DNA of 64,000 nucleotides from an uncultured Archangium sp. (GTDB lineage: Bacteria; Myxococcota; Myxococcia; Myxococcales; Myxococcaceae). The position numbers and the translations under genes were made by a program. The notes under the pieces are model-generated. The model saw only the letters and a program-made list of their open reading frames with translations. It was not told where the DNA came from and ran no database searches. This document shows positions 8,561-17,598 of the stretch, piece after piece. Numbering within the stretch: the stretch's first letter is position 1; each line of letters opens with the position of its first letter. The stretch is taken from positions 31,600 to 95,599 of the forward strand of contig CAIVGN010000129.1 of the NCBI GenBank assembly GCA_903905455.1, given 5' to 3'.

Positions 8561-10084
8561 GAGCGACACCTGCAGCGTCTTGCCGAAGACCTCGCGGAAG
8601 AGCTCGACCTCGTGCTGCAAGTCCCACAGCTCGAGGTCCACCGAGCCCCGCGCCTTGACCGTCAGCGCTACCGCGCGGCCCTTCACCACCGCCGAGAGCC
8701 CCTTGACCGGCTGGTGGTGGCTGCGATCGAGCGAGTCGGCCACCCGCAGCAGCGTCGCGCACTTGCGCACCACGCGGTACTCGGCCGGCGTGAGATCCTT
8801 GAGCAGCTCGTGTTGCGGCTCGGGGTTCGAGCGCCGGTGGAAGCGGGCGATGAGCGCCACCAACTGCCGCTCGCGATCGGTGAGCCCCGGCAGGTCGGAG
8901 CTCATGATCAGGTAGTGCGAGTGCTTGTGGTGCTTCTGGTAGTTCACCGCGTGCCCCAGGTCGTGCAGCAGCGCGGCGACCTCGAGGTAGGGCCGGGCGG
9001 CGGCCGGCAGCTGGTGCAGCGTGGCCAGGTCGTCGAACAGCGTCAGCGCCAGCTTCGCCACGTGCCCGCCGTGCGCCTCGCTGAAGGCGAAGCGGCGGCC
9101 CAGCGCCAGGGCGGCCTCGGTCAGCGAGTGGTCCTCGACGTCCACGCGGCGACGCTTGATCAGGTCGTAGAGGATGCCCTCGCGCAGGCCGCGGTCGACG
9201 GCGGTGATGGTGTTCACCTTGAGGCGGTTCATCACCGCTTCGAGCACCACCGCGCCGGCCACCACGATGTCCGCGCGCCGGGGGTCGAAGCGCTTGCGGC
9301 GCTTCTCCGAGTCCATCTCCGCCAGCGACTCGACGGCCCGGGCCACCTCGTCCCGCGTCGCGTGCCCCACGCCCTCCGACCGGGCAAAGGCGACGATGGC
9401 CCCGATGGTGCCCGACGACCCGATGGCCGCCGTGGGCAACCCCTTGGGCACCGCCTTGAGCCGCTCCTCGAGCATCTCCCGGGCGAAGTTGCGCACGAGA
9501 TCGAGCTTCTTCTTGGGCACCGCGTCCTTGAGATCGAACAGCTCGGTCAGGCGCACCGCCCCGAGGTCGACGCTCCACAGGTCCTTCGGCTGGTCGCCGT
9601 GGGCGAAGATGACCTCGGTGCTGCCACCGCCGATGTCGATGCACAGCGACTTCTGGTGGGGCTGCTTGCCCTGGAGCACCCCCAGGCAGATCAAGCGGGC
9701 CTCTTCCCGGCCCGAGACCACGTCGAGGGTCAGCTCGGCCTCGCGCTTGACCCGGCGCACGATCTCGTCGCGGTTGCGCGCCTCGCGCAGGGCGCTGGTG
9801 GCCACCGCCCGGACCCGCGCGCCGTAGCGCTTGCACAGGGCCGAATAGCGGCGCAGCGTCGCCACCAGCCGGTTGGCCACTTCGCGGGAAATCACCCCGG
9901 ACCGAAAGAGCCCCTCGCCCGGCCGCACCGGGTCGCGCTCGGTGTGCAGGCCCTCGATGGAGCCGTCGGGGAGCACGCGCGCCAGCTCGAGGCGAACGGC
10001 GTTGGTGCCCACGTCAATCGCACCCAGGATGTCATCGGCTACTTCGGTTCGGCTGCGTCGCGCCATGAAGAGTGGAAGCACCAT
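8546..10084 (-). CDS. ppx: Ppx/GppA exopolyphosphatase with C-terminal HD domain
   Basis: Releases terminal phosphate from inorganic polyphosphate (or pppGpp). The N-terminal ASKHA fold shows AIDVGTNAVRLELARV and the phosphate loop DIGGGSTEV. The C-terminal HD-like domain carries LLHDLGHAVNY and RVADSLDRSHH. Length 512 matches long Ppx proteins. AAGGGG upstream of the ATG at 10084 supports this start over the Met six codons later. It is divergent from ppk across 83 bases, so synthesis and breakdown of polyphosphate share one control region. Confidence 0.93.
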   Translation of the reverse strand: MVLPLFMARRSRTEVADDILGAIDVGTNAVRLELARVLPDGSIEGLHTERDPVRPGEGLFRSGVISREVANRLVATLRRYSALCKRYGARVRAVATSALREARNRDEIVRRVKREAELTLDVVSGREEARLICLGVLQGKQPHQKSLCIDIGGGSTEVIFAHGDQPKDLWSVDLGAVRLTELFDLKDAVPKKKLDLVRNFAREMLEERLKAVPKGLPTAAIGSSGTIGAIVAFARSEGVGHATRDEVARAVESLAEMDSEKRRKRFDPRRADIVVAGAVVLEAVMNRLKVNTITAVDRGLREGILYDLIKRRRVDVEDHSLTEAALALGRRFAFSEAHGGHVAKLALTLFDDLATLHQLPAAARPYLEVAALLHDLGHAVNYQKHHKHSHYLIMSSDLPGLTDRERQLVALIARFHRRSNPEPQHELLKDLTPAEYRVVRKCATLLRVADSLDRSHHQPVKGLSAVVKGRAVALTVKARGSVDLELWDLQHEVELFREVFGKTLQVSLSGRR

Positions 10085-10167
10085 ACACAGTCCCCTTCGG
10101 CCGGGCAGCGCTCACGTTGCTTGCCGCCGGGGGTACGTGTGAGACAACGGAGCCCTGGGGGTTGAAC

Positions 10168-12336
10168 GTGGTCGAATCGAGCAGCACTGACAGGCACTTG
10201 TTCATCAACCGCGAGCTCTCGTGGCTCGCCTTCAACGAGCGCGTGCTCGCCGAGGCGCGCAACGCCTCGTTGCCCGTGCACGAGCGGCTGAAGTTCCTCG
10301 CCATCGTCACCGGCAACCTCGACGAGTTCTTCATGGTGCGCGTCGCCGGCATCAAGCAGCAGATCCAGAGCGGGGTCTCCGATCTCCCGGCTGACGGCAT
10401 GTTGCCCGGCGAGCAACTCTCGGCCATCGCCGAGCGCACCCACAAGATGGTCGACGAGCAGTACCGGGTCTGGCAGCGCGAGCTGTTGCCCCTGCTCTCG
10501 GCCAACGGCTTCGCCGTGCTCAGTCGCGACGCCTTGACCACCGAGCAAAAGGCCGCGGCGAAGATCTGGTTCCAGTCGAACGTCTTCCCTGCCCTCACCC
10601 CGCTGGCCGTCGACCCCGGCCACCCCTTCCCCCACCTGCGCAACAAGTCGCTCAACGTCGCGGTGGTGGTGCGCCGCGGCAGCCAGCGCCGTCGCAAGGA
10701 ACTGGGGGAGTCGGCCCTGGCCGTGGTGCAGGTGCCCTCGGTGTTGCCGCGCCTGGTGCCCATGCCCTCGGCCACGGGCACGGCCTTCCTCCTGCTCGAG
10801 GAGCTGATCCTGCTCCACGCGGCCGAGCTCTTCCCCGGCTTCGCGGTCGACCAGGCCTGCGCCTTCCGCCTCACCCGCAACTGGGACCTCGACATCGACG
10901 AAGAAGAATCCCAGGACCTGCTGGCCTCGATCCAGCAAGAGCTCCGGCGGCGAGACCGTGGGGCGGTGGTGCGCCTCGAGCTCGACGCCACGGCCTCCGC
11001 GGCCATCGAGTCGCAGCTGAGCGCGGCGCTCAAGGTCGGCGTGATGGACGTCTACCGCATCGCCGGCCCGCTCCAGCTGCAGGACATGACGGCCATCGGA
11101 GACAACGACCCGCGCCTCGAGAACCGCGTCGAGCCGCTCGCCCCGGCGACCCAGACGGTGATCAGCAACGCCGACTCGATCTTGCAGCTCGTCGGCCAGC
11201 GAGACCTGCTGCTGCACCACCCCTACGAGTCGTTCGACCCGGTGGTCCGCTTCCTCGAGGAGGCCGCCGACGACCCCAGCGTGCTGGCCATCAAGCAGAC
11301 GCTCTACCGCACCACCGGTGACAGCCCCGTGGCCCGGGCCCTGGTGCGCGCCTCCGAGAACGGCAAGCAGGTCGCGGTGCTGGTGGAGCTGAAGGCCCGC
11401 CTCGACGAGGCCAACAACATCGCCTGGGCGCGCCGCATGGAAGAGAACGGCGTGCACGTGGTCTACGGCCTCATCGGCCTCAAGACCCACTGCAAGGTGA
11501 CGCTGGTGGTTCGCCGCGAGGGCAACGGCATTCGCCGCTACGTGCACCTGGGCACCGGCAACTACAACTCGGCCACCGCCCGCGCCTACACCGATCTCTC
11601 GCTGTTCACCGCGCGCACCGAGATCGCCGACGACGTGACCGCGCTCTTCAACCTCCTCACCGGCTACTCGACCCAGCCCAACTGGAAGCGCCTCGCCGTC
11701 GCCCCGGCCACCCTGCAGAACAAGGTGCTCGAGCTCATCGAGCGCGAGACCCAGCGCGCCAAGAAGGGCGAGCCGGCGCGCATCCTCGGCAAGATGAACG
11801 CCCTGGTCGACCCGGTGGTGATCCGCGCGCTGTACGGCGCCAGCCAGGCCGGCGTGGAAGTCGATCTCCTGGTGCGCGGCGTCTGCTGCCTGCGCCCCGG
11901 GGTCCCGGGCATCTCGGAGCGCATCCGGGTGCTCTCGGTGGTCGACCGGTTCCTCGAGCACACCCGGGCCTTCGCCTTCGGCGTGGGTCCCCAGGCAGAC
12001 GTCTTCATCTCGTCCGCCGACTGGATGCCCCGCAACTTCCACCGCCGCGTCGAAGTCATGGCCCCCGTAGAAGAGCCCGCGCTCAAGGCACGCATCCTCG
12101 ACGAGGTGATCGGCCTGGGCCTGCGCGACAACGTCAAGGCGCGCCAGCTCCAGAGCGACGGCACGTACCTGCCCATTCCCCTTCAGCTCGACGGCCAGAC
12201 CGTGCGCAGCCAGACGGTGTTGATGGACCTCGCAAGGCGCAGCGTCACCGGCACCGAGTCCGTGCTCCGCCACGTCGCCTCTCCGGTCGAGAAGGCCCCC
12301 GGGCTTCCTGCCCCACCCCCGGCCCCCTCGGCCTAA
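10168..12336 (+). CDS. ppk1: Polyphosphate kinase 1
   Basis: Makes polyphosphate from ATP reversibly at the membrane. The N-terminal domain starts RHLFINRELSWLAFNERVL and contains TGNLDEFFMVRVAGIK. The catalytic phospho-His lies in GLKTHCKVTLVVRR, followed by YVHLGTGNYN. The 722-residue length fits PPK1. I chose the GTG at 10168 because GGGGG sits 7 bases upstream and the family homology begins within 11 residues. It is divergent from ppx. Confidence 0.95.
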   Translation: MVESSSTDRHLFINRELSWLAFNERVLAEARNASLPVHERLKFLAIVTGNLDEFFMVRVAGIKQQIQSGVSDLPADGMLPGEQLSAIAERTHKMVDEQYRVWQRELLPLLSANGFAVLSRDALTTEQKAAAKIWFQSNVFPALTPLAVDPGHPFPHLRNKSLNVAVVVRRGSQRRRKELGESALAVVQVPSVLPRLVPMPSATGTAFLLLEELILLHAAELFPGFAVDQACAFRLTRNWDLDIDEEESQDLLASIQQELRRRDRGAVVRLELDATASAAIESQLSAALKVGVMDVYRIAGPLQLQDMTAIGDNDPRLENRVEPLAPATQTVISNADSILQLVGQRDLLLHHPYESFDPVVRFLEEAADDPSVLAIKQTLYRTTGDSPVARALVRASENGKQVAVLVELKARLDEANNIAWARRMEENGVHVVYGLIGLKTHCKVTLVVRREGNGIRRYVHLGTGNYNSATARAYTDLSLFTARTEIADDVTALFNLLTGYSTQPNWKRLAVAPATLQNKVLELIERETQRAKKGEPARILGKMNALVDPVVIRALYGASQAGVEVDLLVRGVCCLRPGVPGISERIRVLSVVDRFLEHTRAFAFGVGPQADVFISSADWMPRNFHRRVEVMAPVEEPALKARILDEVIGLGLRDNVKARQLQSDGTYLPIPLQLDGQTVRSQTVLMDLARRSVTGTESVLRHVASPVEKAPGLPAPPPAPSA

Positions 12337-12436
12337 CTGACTGGAATGACGCCCCGCGCGCTTGCATGGGTCGCCGCGAGGTGAGACACGCAGGGCAAGG
12401 GGTTACACTGCTCATTGGAGGCGCAAGGTGCCACGC

Positions 12437-12661
12437 ATGGGAACTCAAGAACTGATTGTCGTTTTCCTGATCATCTTCCTGCTCTTTGGAGCGTCGCGAC
12501 TGCCGCAGCTCGGCTCTTCGCTCGGGTCGGCGATCCGCAACTTCAAGAAGGGCTTCGCGGGCGAGGAAGAGAAGGCCGCCGCCCCCGAGGAGAAGAAGCT
12601 CGCGCAGGGCGACGCCAACACCATCGCCGCGCAAGACAAAGTCACCAGCAAGCAGGGCTGA
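12437..12661 (+). CDS. tatA: Sec-independent translocase subunit TatA
   Basis: 74-residue pore-forming subunit of the twin-arginine export system. It has an N-terminal hydrophobic helix (residues 5-20), then the hinge and amphipathic helix FGASRLPQLGSSLGSAIRNF, then a charged tail. The FG at the hinge and the LPxLG motif are diagnostic. The start is the ATG at 12437, since upstream in-frame codons encode nothing TatA-like. There is no tatC beside it. It ends just before an intrinsic terminator. Confidence 0.93.
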   Translation: MGTQELIVVFLIIFLLFGASRLPQLGSSLGSAIRNFKKGFAGEEEKAAAPEEKKLAQGDANTIAAQDKVTSKQG

Positions 12662-12686
12662 AGCCGTTCGCCTGTCCCGCTGACCG

Positions 12687-12724
12687 ACGCCGCGACTCCC
12701 GAAGAGGGGGCGCGGCGTTTTCAT
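12687..12724 (+). terminator. Intrinsic terminator of tatA
   Basis: ACGCCGCG (12687-12694) pairs with CGCGGCGT (12711-12718), followed by TTTCATTT. It lies 25 bases past the tatA stop and two bases before the stop of the convergent gene. Confidence 0.75.
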
Positions 12725-12725
12725 T

Positions 12726-13475
12726 TCACTTCAGCGCGTCGTCGATCTTCGCCGCGAGTGTCTTCGCCCAGGCCTTGACCCGCCTCGCCTCGGGCGGGTC
12801 GTAGTCTTCGGCGCCGGTGAGCACCTTCTCGATGGCCCCCTTGGCGCCCTTCGCGTCGCCGTCCTTCAAGAGCGTGTCGGCCAGGAAGTAGTAGTTGCGC
12901 AGGTGCTCGGGGTTCTTGTCGATGGACTTCTGCAGCTCGGCCTTCGACTTCCCCAGGTCGCGCTTGGGCCACGGGAGCTCCCAGTGGTACCGGCCCTTCG
13001 CGGTGTGCCCGCCGCTCCGATCGAAGGCCTCGTTGTTCTTGATCGAGAAGTCGAGGTTCTCGACGAACTGGCCCTCGAGCCCCTCGCCGAGCGCCTTCAA
13101 GATGCCCACGGCCTGCGAGTACGCGCCGATGTTGATCGCCGTGTAGTACTTCGCCTCGGGTCCCTGCGGCTTCGCCTCCACCGCGCGCTTGGCGAAGTTC
13201 CACCCCTCCTTGGCGACCTGCTTCTTGAGCTTCTCCTCGGTGATCCCGTCGGCCGCCCACCAGCGGATGCGCGCCGCCCGCCAGAGGAGCTCGTAGTCGG
13301 CGGGGAACGCCTTGAGCCCCTCGCGGATCACCTCGTCGTTGAGCCGGTTCGCGTCAGCGGAGTCGCGCGTCTTCCACAGCTCGTCGAGCTTCCCGGCGAA
13401 GGAGGCTGCGTCTTCGCCCTGCGCCAGGGCCGGTACGGACCACGACAACGCCACCACGAGTGCCAGCAGTCGCAT
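12726..13475 (-). CDS. Exported TPR-like protein
   Basis: 249-residue product with a clean signal peptide (MRLLALVVALSWSVPALAQG, cleavage after ALA at about residue 18). Helical TPR-type repeats follow across the mature part, for example LKAFPADYELLWRAAR and KNPEHLRNYYFLADTL. It resembles the periplasmic TPR proteins common in myxobacteria and TRAP-transporter-associated TatT-like proteins, but I see no marker for a defined function. It stands alone between two terminators. Confidence 0.8.
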   Translation of the reverse strand: MRLLALVVALSWSVPALAQGEDAASFAGKLDELWKTRDSADANRLNDEVIREGLKAFPADYELLWRAARIRWWAADGITEEKLKKQVAKEGWNFAKRAVEAKPQGPEAKYYTAINIGAYSQAVGILKALGEGLEGQFVENLDFSIKNNEAFDRSGGHTAKGRYHWELPWPKRDLGKSKAELQKSIDKNPEHLRNYYFLADTLLKDGDAKGAKGAIEKVLTGAEDYDPPEARRVKAWAKTLAAKIDDALK

Positions 13476-13501
13476 GGCCGAATGGTGCCCGCGCAGCCCG
13501 C

Positions 13502-13535
13502 AAAAGAAAACGCGCGACGCATGACGCGCCGCGCG
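13502..13535 (-). terminator. Intrinsic terminator of the sigma factor gene
   Basis: Read on the minus strand, a 10-bp near-perfect GC stem (arms 13526-13535 and 13511-13520, one mismatch, loop ATGAC region) is followed by TTTTCTTTT. It lies 33 bases past the stop of the sigma gene and upstream of the TPR gene start at 13475, separating the two units. Confidence 0.8.
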
Positions 13536-13567
13536 ATGCCTGGTCGACCTTCACCCCTGGAGGGGGC

Positions 13568-14383
13568 TCAGGCCGCTTCCTGCAGCTCCGTGAACTCGCC
13601 GTCGTCGTTGACCGACGCGAGGTAGCGGGCGAGGAACGACTTGGTCTTCAGCTCCACCTGGCGCACGCGCTCGCGAGAGACGCCCCAGCGCTGCCCGAGC
13701 TCCTCGAGGGTGCGCGGCTTGTCCTGGGTGAGGCGCTCCTGGAGGATGTCCCAACCGAGATCCCCGAGGCGGCGGCGGACACGCTGCAGCGCCAGCGAGA
13801 CCTCTTCGTCGCGCTCGAGGGTGAGGAAGTTGATGTCGGGCGTCGGCGAGACGTCTTCGAGGCGGTCCATGTACGAGCTGTCCGACTCGTCATCGAGGGG
13901 CGCGTCGAGCGAGAAGTCGCTCATGGAGACGCGCTCGTGTTCGCCACCACGGACGTGGCTGCGGTTGTCCTTGAGGTAGCGCGTGATGTACGCGCGAATC
14001 CACCACACGGCGTAGGTGGCGAACCGAACCTGCTTCTTGGGGTCGAAGTGCTCGATGGCCTTCATCAGGCCCACGTTGCCTTCCTGGATCAGGTCGTCCA
14101 AGCGGGCGCCGCGGGTCGCGAACTTCTTGGCGACGGCGACGACGAAAGGCAGGTTGGAGGTCGCCAGCGTGCGGCGGGCCATTTCGTCGCCTTTCCGGGC
14201 GCGGCGCGAGAGCTCGTATTCCTCTTCGCGGGTCAGCTGCTTGTGGCCACCGAGGCCCCGCAGGTAACTGGAGAGTCCATCTCGTTCGGTCGTGCGCATC
14301 TTCTTCTCCTCGGGTCCGAACAAGGTTTGTTCAGAGTCGGGTGAAAGATGCGCATCGAGGGAAACGGTTTCGAAGAAAGCCAT
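13568..14383 (-). CDS. RNA polymerase sigma-70 family factor, RpoH-like
   Basis: 271-residue sigma factor. Region 1.2/2 starts SSYLRGLGGHKQLTREEEY. Region 2 has the core-binding DDLIQEGNVGLMKAIEHFDP and the -10-binding RFATYAVWWIRAYITRYL. Region 4 has TLEELGQRWGVSRERVRQVE. Size and the absence of region 1.1 place it with the sigma-32-like group, to which the myxobacterial developmental and stress sigmas SigB/SigC/SigD also belong. The first 45 residues are variable. It is monocistronic, closed by its own terminator, with a 103-base upstream gap likely holding its promoter. Confidence 0.9.
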   Translation of the reverse strand: MAFFETVSLDAHLSPDSEQTLFGPEEKKMRTTERDGLSSYLRGLGGHKQLTREEEYELSRRARKGDEMARRTLATSNLPFVVAVAKKFATRGARLDDLIQEGNVGLMKAIEHFDPKKQVRFATYAVWWIRAYITRYLKDNRSHVRGGEHERVSMSDFSLDAPLDDESDSSYMDRLEDVSPTPDINFLTLERDEEVSLALQRVRRRLGDLGWDILQERLTQDKPRTLEELGQRWGVSRERVRQVELKTKSFLARYLASVNDDGEFTELQEAA

Positions 14384-14486
14384 GGTGACCTCCCCTTCAG
14401 CTGCGGGGTGTGTGGTTCACGCATGGGTGAGCAAGGGAGGTGCCGTCCGGACCCTTGTTCCTAACTGACTGCGATCACGGAAAAAC

Positions 14487-15848
14487 TCAGGCGTCCGGGA
14501 AGATTTTCCCGGGGTTCAGGATGACGTCCGGGTCGAGCATGACCTTGAGGGCCCGCTGGAGATCGATCACCCCGGGCGACTGCTCGAGGGAGAGAAACCG
14601 CTTCTTCGCGATGCCCACCCCGTGTTCGCCGGTGATGGTCCCGCCAAGGTTAACGGTCTCCTTCATGAGCCGCTCGAGTGCGACCTCGACGCGGGGCCGG
14701 TCGGCGGGCGAGCGGTAGAGCACGTTGGTGTGGAGGTTCCCGTCGCCGGCGTGGCCGTAGGTGGCGACGGTGAGCCCCAGCTCGTCCCCGATGGCCTTGA
14801 AGCGGGCGATGGCCTCGGGCACCCGCGAGCGGGGCACCACGATGTCTTCGCTGAACTTGTACTTCTGCAGCTCACGCAGCGCCGGCGAGACCATGCGGCG
14901 GGTGGCCCACAGGCGCTCTCGCTGGTCGCGATCGACGGCGATCTGCGCGTCGAGGCTGCCGTGGTCCTTGGCGATGCTGGCCAGCAGGTTGAGCTCCGCG
15001 AAGACGCCCTCCTCCGACGACCCGTCGAGCTCGGCGATGATCACCGCGCCTGCGCCCTCGGGGAACGGCACGCCCTTGCCCTTCACCGCGGCGAGGGCCA
15101 CGTCGTCGAGCAGCTCGAGGCAGCGGGGCAGCAGGCCGCCGAGGAGCACCGCGTTGACCGCGCGGGCCGCCGCGAGCACGTCGGTGAACGGCAGGAGCGC
15201 CGTCATGACCACCCGGGGCCGGGGGAGGAGCTTGAGGGTGATCTCCGTGGCGATGCCCAGCGTGCCCTCGGAGCCGACGAAGAGGCCAACGAGATCGTAC
15301 CCGGCGACGCCCTTGATCGTCTGGCGCCCGACCCGCATCACCTCGCCCGTCGGGAGCACCCACTCGAGCCCGAGCACGTAGTCGCGCGTCACGCCGTACT
15401 TCAGCGCGCTCGGGCCGCCGGCGTTCTCGGCGATGTTGCCGCCCAGAGTGCAGTTGGGCGCGGAGTTGGGATCGGGCGGGTAGAACAGCCCGCGTTCTTC
15501 GACGGCGCGCTGGAAGTCGCCGAGCACCACGCCCGGCTGCACCGTGGCCGTGAGATCGCCCGGGCGGATCTCGACGATGCGGTTCATCTTCTCGAGCGAG
15601 AGCGACACCCCGCCCTTGATGGGCAGCGAGCCCCCGCTCTTGCCGGTGCGCGCGCCGACGGGCGTGAGCGGGACCCGGTGCTTGACGCAGGCGCGAACCA
15701 CCCGCGACACCTCGGCCGCGTCCCGCGCGAAGACCACCAGCTCGGGAAGGAAATCCCCCTGGTCCGACTCGTCGTGGCCCCAGGTGGCGCGGCTGGCTTC
15801 GTCGTCGCGCAGCTCGAGCCCCTGCAGCTCCTCGCGCAGGGCCTTCAT
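14487..15848 (-). CDS. FAD-linked oxidase, glycolate oxidase/D-lactate dehydrogenase GlcD-like
   Basis: 453-residue VAO/PCMH-type flavoprotein that oxidises a 2-hydroxy acid. The FAD-binding domain shows PELVVFARDAAEVSRVV, PVGARTGKSGGS and NIAENAGGPSALKYGV. The C-terminal substrate domain has ATYGHAGDGNLHTN and GGTITGEHGVGIAKK, the conserved His-rich motif of the family. No glcE/glcF genes accompany it. Its ATG overlaps the folE stop (ATGA), so it is last in the pterin-gene run although functionally distinct. The exact substrate cannot be told. Confidence 0.88.
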   Translation of the reverse strand: MKALREELQGLELRDDEASRATWGHDESDQGDFLPELVVFARDAAEVSRVVRACVKHRVPLTPVGARTGKSGGSLPIKGGVSLSLEKMNRIVEIRPGDLTATVQPGVVLGDFQRAVEERGLFYPPDPNSAPNCTLGGNIAENAGGPSALKYGVTRDYVLGLEWVLPTGEVMRVGRQTIKGVAGYDLVGLFVGSEGTLGIATEITLKLLPRPRVVMTALLPFTDVLAAARAVNAVLLGGLLPRCLELLDDVALAAVKGKGVPFPEGAGAVIIAELDGSSEEGVFAELNLLASIAKDHGSLDAQIAVDRDQRERLWATRRMVSPALRELQKYKFSEDIVVPRSRVPEAIARFKAIGDELGLTVATYGHAGDGNLHTNVLYRSPADRPRVEVALERLMKETVNLGGTITGEHGVGIAKKRFLSLEQSPGVIDLQRALKVMLDPDVILNPGKIFPDA

Positions 15849-16462
15849 CGGCCGGCCGCCGGCTTCGAGTCACCGAGGCGCGCCCAGAGCTCGGCGCGCA
15901 GGGCCCGGTCCTTGAGGGCTCCTTCGTAGGCCTCCGAGAAGGTCAGCGCCTGGTGCTGCTCTTCACCCCGCAGCCGGAAACACGACTGCTCGGCGCGAAT
16001 GAGACACGCGGCGCCCTTGCTGCCGAGCTCGTCCTGGAGCGCGACGGCGATCTGCCGGGCCAGCTCTTCCTGCAGCACGAGGCGGTGCGCGAAGACGTCG
16101 ACCAGCGCGGCGAGGCGCCCGAACCCCACCACCTCGCGGCCCGGCACGTAGGCGAGGTGGGCGATGCCCGAGTACGGCATCAGGTGGTGCGGGCACATCG
16201 AGCGAAAGTGGAGGTTGGTCACCACCACCAGCTCCCGATCGGACTTCTTGGAGACGGGGAAGCGGTCGGCCAGGGCCGTCGCGGCGCTCTGCCCGTAGCC
16301 CGAGAGGAATTCTTCAGCCCAGGCCTCGGCGACGCGGCGGGGCGTCTCGAGGAGGTTGGCGTCTTTCAGGTCGAGGCCGGCCGCGCTCAGGAAGTCGCGC
16401 ACCGCCGACTCCATCTTGCGACGATCGACGGCGGGGGCGGCTCGGGTCTTGCGGGTGGTCAC
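15845..16462 (-). CDS. folE: GTP cyclohydrolase I
   Basis: Converts GTP to 7,8-dihydroneopterin triphosphate, the entry step to folate and other pterins. The zinc ligands and core are visible in HFRSMCPHHLMPYSG, and QIAVALQDEL and IRAEQSCFRLRG are also family-like. It starts at the GTG that overlaps the queD stop (GTGA), giving 205 residues. An upstream extension is only the queD gene in another frame. It is coupled upstream to queD and downstream to glcD. Confidence 0.94.
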   Translation of the reverse strand: MTTRKTRAAPAVDRRKMESAVRDFLSAAGLDLKDANLLETPRRVAEAWAEEFLSGYGQSAATALADRFPVSKKSDRELVVVTNLHFRSMCPHHLMPYSGIAHLAYVPGREVVGFGRLAALVDVFAHRLVLQEELARQIAVALQDELGSKGAACLIRAEQSCFRLRGEEQHQALTFSEAYEGALKDRALRAELWARLGDSKPAAGR

Positions 16463-16809
16463 TTGCGATACGTAACGCAGTACTCGGGGGTCTCCCAGAG
16501 CATCAGCTCCTCGAGGCCCGGCACCAGCGGCTCGAGGCGTTCCCACATCCACACCACGATGTTCTCGGCGGTGGGGTTCTCGACGATGTCGTTGAGGTAG
16601 TAGTGGTCGAGCTTGATCAGCACCTCGTCCCACACGGTCTTCTTCACCTCGTCGAAGTCACGGATCATCCCGTCCTTCGGCTGGGGCCGGCCGGCGAGCG
16701 TGAGCCGCAGCACGTAGTTGTGGCCGTGGAGCCGCTTGCAGGGCCCGTCGTAGAATGGGAGCATGTGCGCGGCGCTGAAGTGGAAGTCGACGGAAAGCAG
16801 CATCTTCAT
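16459..16809 (-). CDS. queD: 6-pyruvoyl-tetrahydropterin synthase/QueD family enzyme
   Basis: 116-residue T-fold enzyme acting on dihydroneopterin triphosphate. Zinc ligands are His15 (FSAAH) and His28/His30 (LHGHNY). The catalytic Cys24 sits in CKRLHGHNY, the CxxxHGH pattern shared by QueD and true PTPS, not the Glu version that replaces FolB. The ATG at 16809 is preferred over one six codons upstream. No other queuosine genes are adjacent. Location between folE and folB leaves open either queuosine synthesis or a reduced pterin cofactor pathway. Confidence 0.88.
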   Translation of the reverse strand: MKMLLSVDFHFSAAHMLPFYDGPCKRLHGHNYVLRLTLAGRPQPKDGMIRDFDEVKKTVWDEVLIKLDHYYLNDIVENPTAENIVVWMWERLEPLVPGLEELMLWETPEYCVTYRK

Positions 16810-16851
16810 GACGCGCCCGCCGTACACCCACCCAGCCCTCGAAGTCGACCC

Positions 16852-17598
16852 CTAGAAGAAGCGAACGGCCTCGGGCCGGGTGAGCTGGCTGACCGGCACG
16901 TCCACCTCGACCTCGTCGGTGTGGATGAACGCCGGCCGGTCGATGCACATGAAGCTCTGCTCGATGTCGGTGAGGTTCTCGTAGCGGTGCGGGAAGCCGC
17001 GCGGCCAGGTGTGCGCCAGGCCTGCGGCCACGGGCTGTCCCTGGAGCAGGAACCCGCTGCCCAGCACCAGCTCCGACTCGTCGAGATGCTGGTGCACGTG
17101 GGTGGGGAGCACCGTCTTGGGCGAGATGCGCTCGCGGTACACCCCGCATTCCCGGGTCTCGAAGACCACGTCGACGAAGCCGAAGGTCTTGGTCTCGGTC
17201 TTCATCGCGAAGTCACCCTGGCACCGGTGGATCTCCAGGGTGGGCACCGCGGCGCCCGAGAGCGCCACCAGCTTCGAGAGCCGCACGTCGACCTCTTCCA
17301 CCGCGGGCCGCGGCGCGTCGGCGCTGGGAGGCACGAGGATCCACGCGGCGAGGGCCTCGGCAGCCGACTCGAGGAGGCGGAACCGGCTCGCGGTGAGGAT
17401 GAAGCGCAGCTCGCCCAGCAGGCGCGAGTAGTCCACGGTCTGCACCAGCTTCCCGTGCAGCGCCGCCTCGCGGGTGTCGAAGTGCAGCGTGACGTCGAGT
17501 TCGACGGGCTGGGGGGTGTTCCGCTCGAAGTCGAACAGACCCACGATGCAGTCGAAGCGCATGCCGCGCAGGGAGAGTCTGTCGAGTTGCCGGCTCAT
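16852..17598 (-). CDS. folB: Dihydroneopterin aldolase fused to a C-terminal cupin
   Basis: 248 residues, twice the length of FolB. Residues 8-126 are a dihydroneopterin aldolase domain (LRGMRFDCIVGLFDFER, FRLLESAAEALA, VDVRLSKL). Residues 130-226 form a cupin-like barrel with HVHQH, a downstream Glu, and HTWPRGFPHRYEN, the usual HxH...E...H metal set. The ATG overlaps the stop of the FolM-like gene (ATGA). The aldolase step is folate or monapterin synthesis. What the cupin adds (sensing, epimerase-like, oxygenase) is unknown. The reading frame is continuous, so this is a real fusion unless there is an assembly error. Confidence 0.85.
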   Translation of the reverse strand: MSRQLDRLSLRGMRFDCIVGLFDFERNTPQPVELDVTLHFDTREAALHGKLVQTVDYSRLLGELRFILTASRFRLLESAAEALAAWILVPPSADAPRPAVEEVDVRLSKLVALSGAAVPTLEIHRCQGDFAMKTETKTFGFVDVVFETRECGVYRERISPKTVLPTHVHQHLDESELVLGSGFLLQGQPVAAGLAHTWPRGFPHRYENLTDIEQSFMCIDRPAFIHTDEVEVDVPVSQLTRPEAVRFF

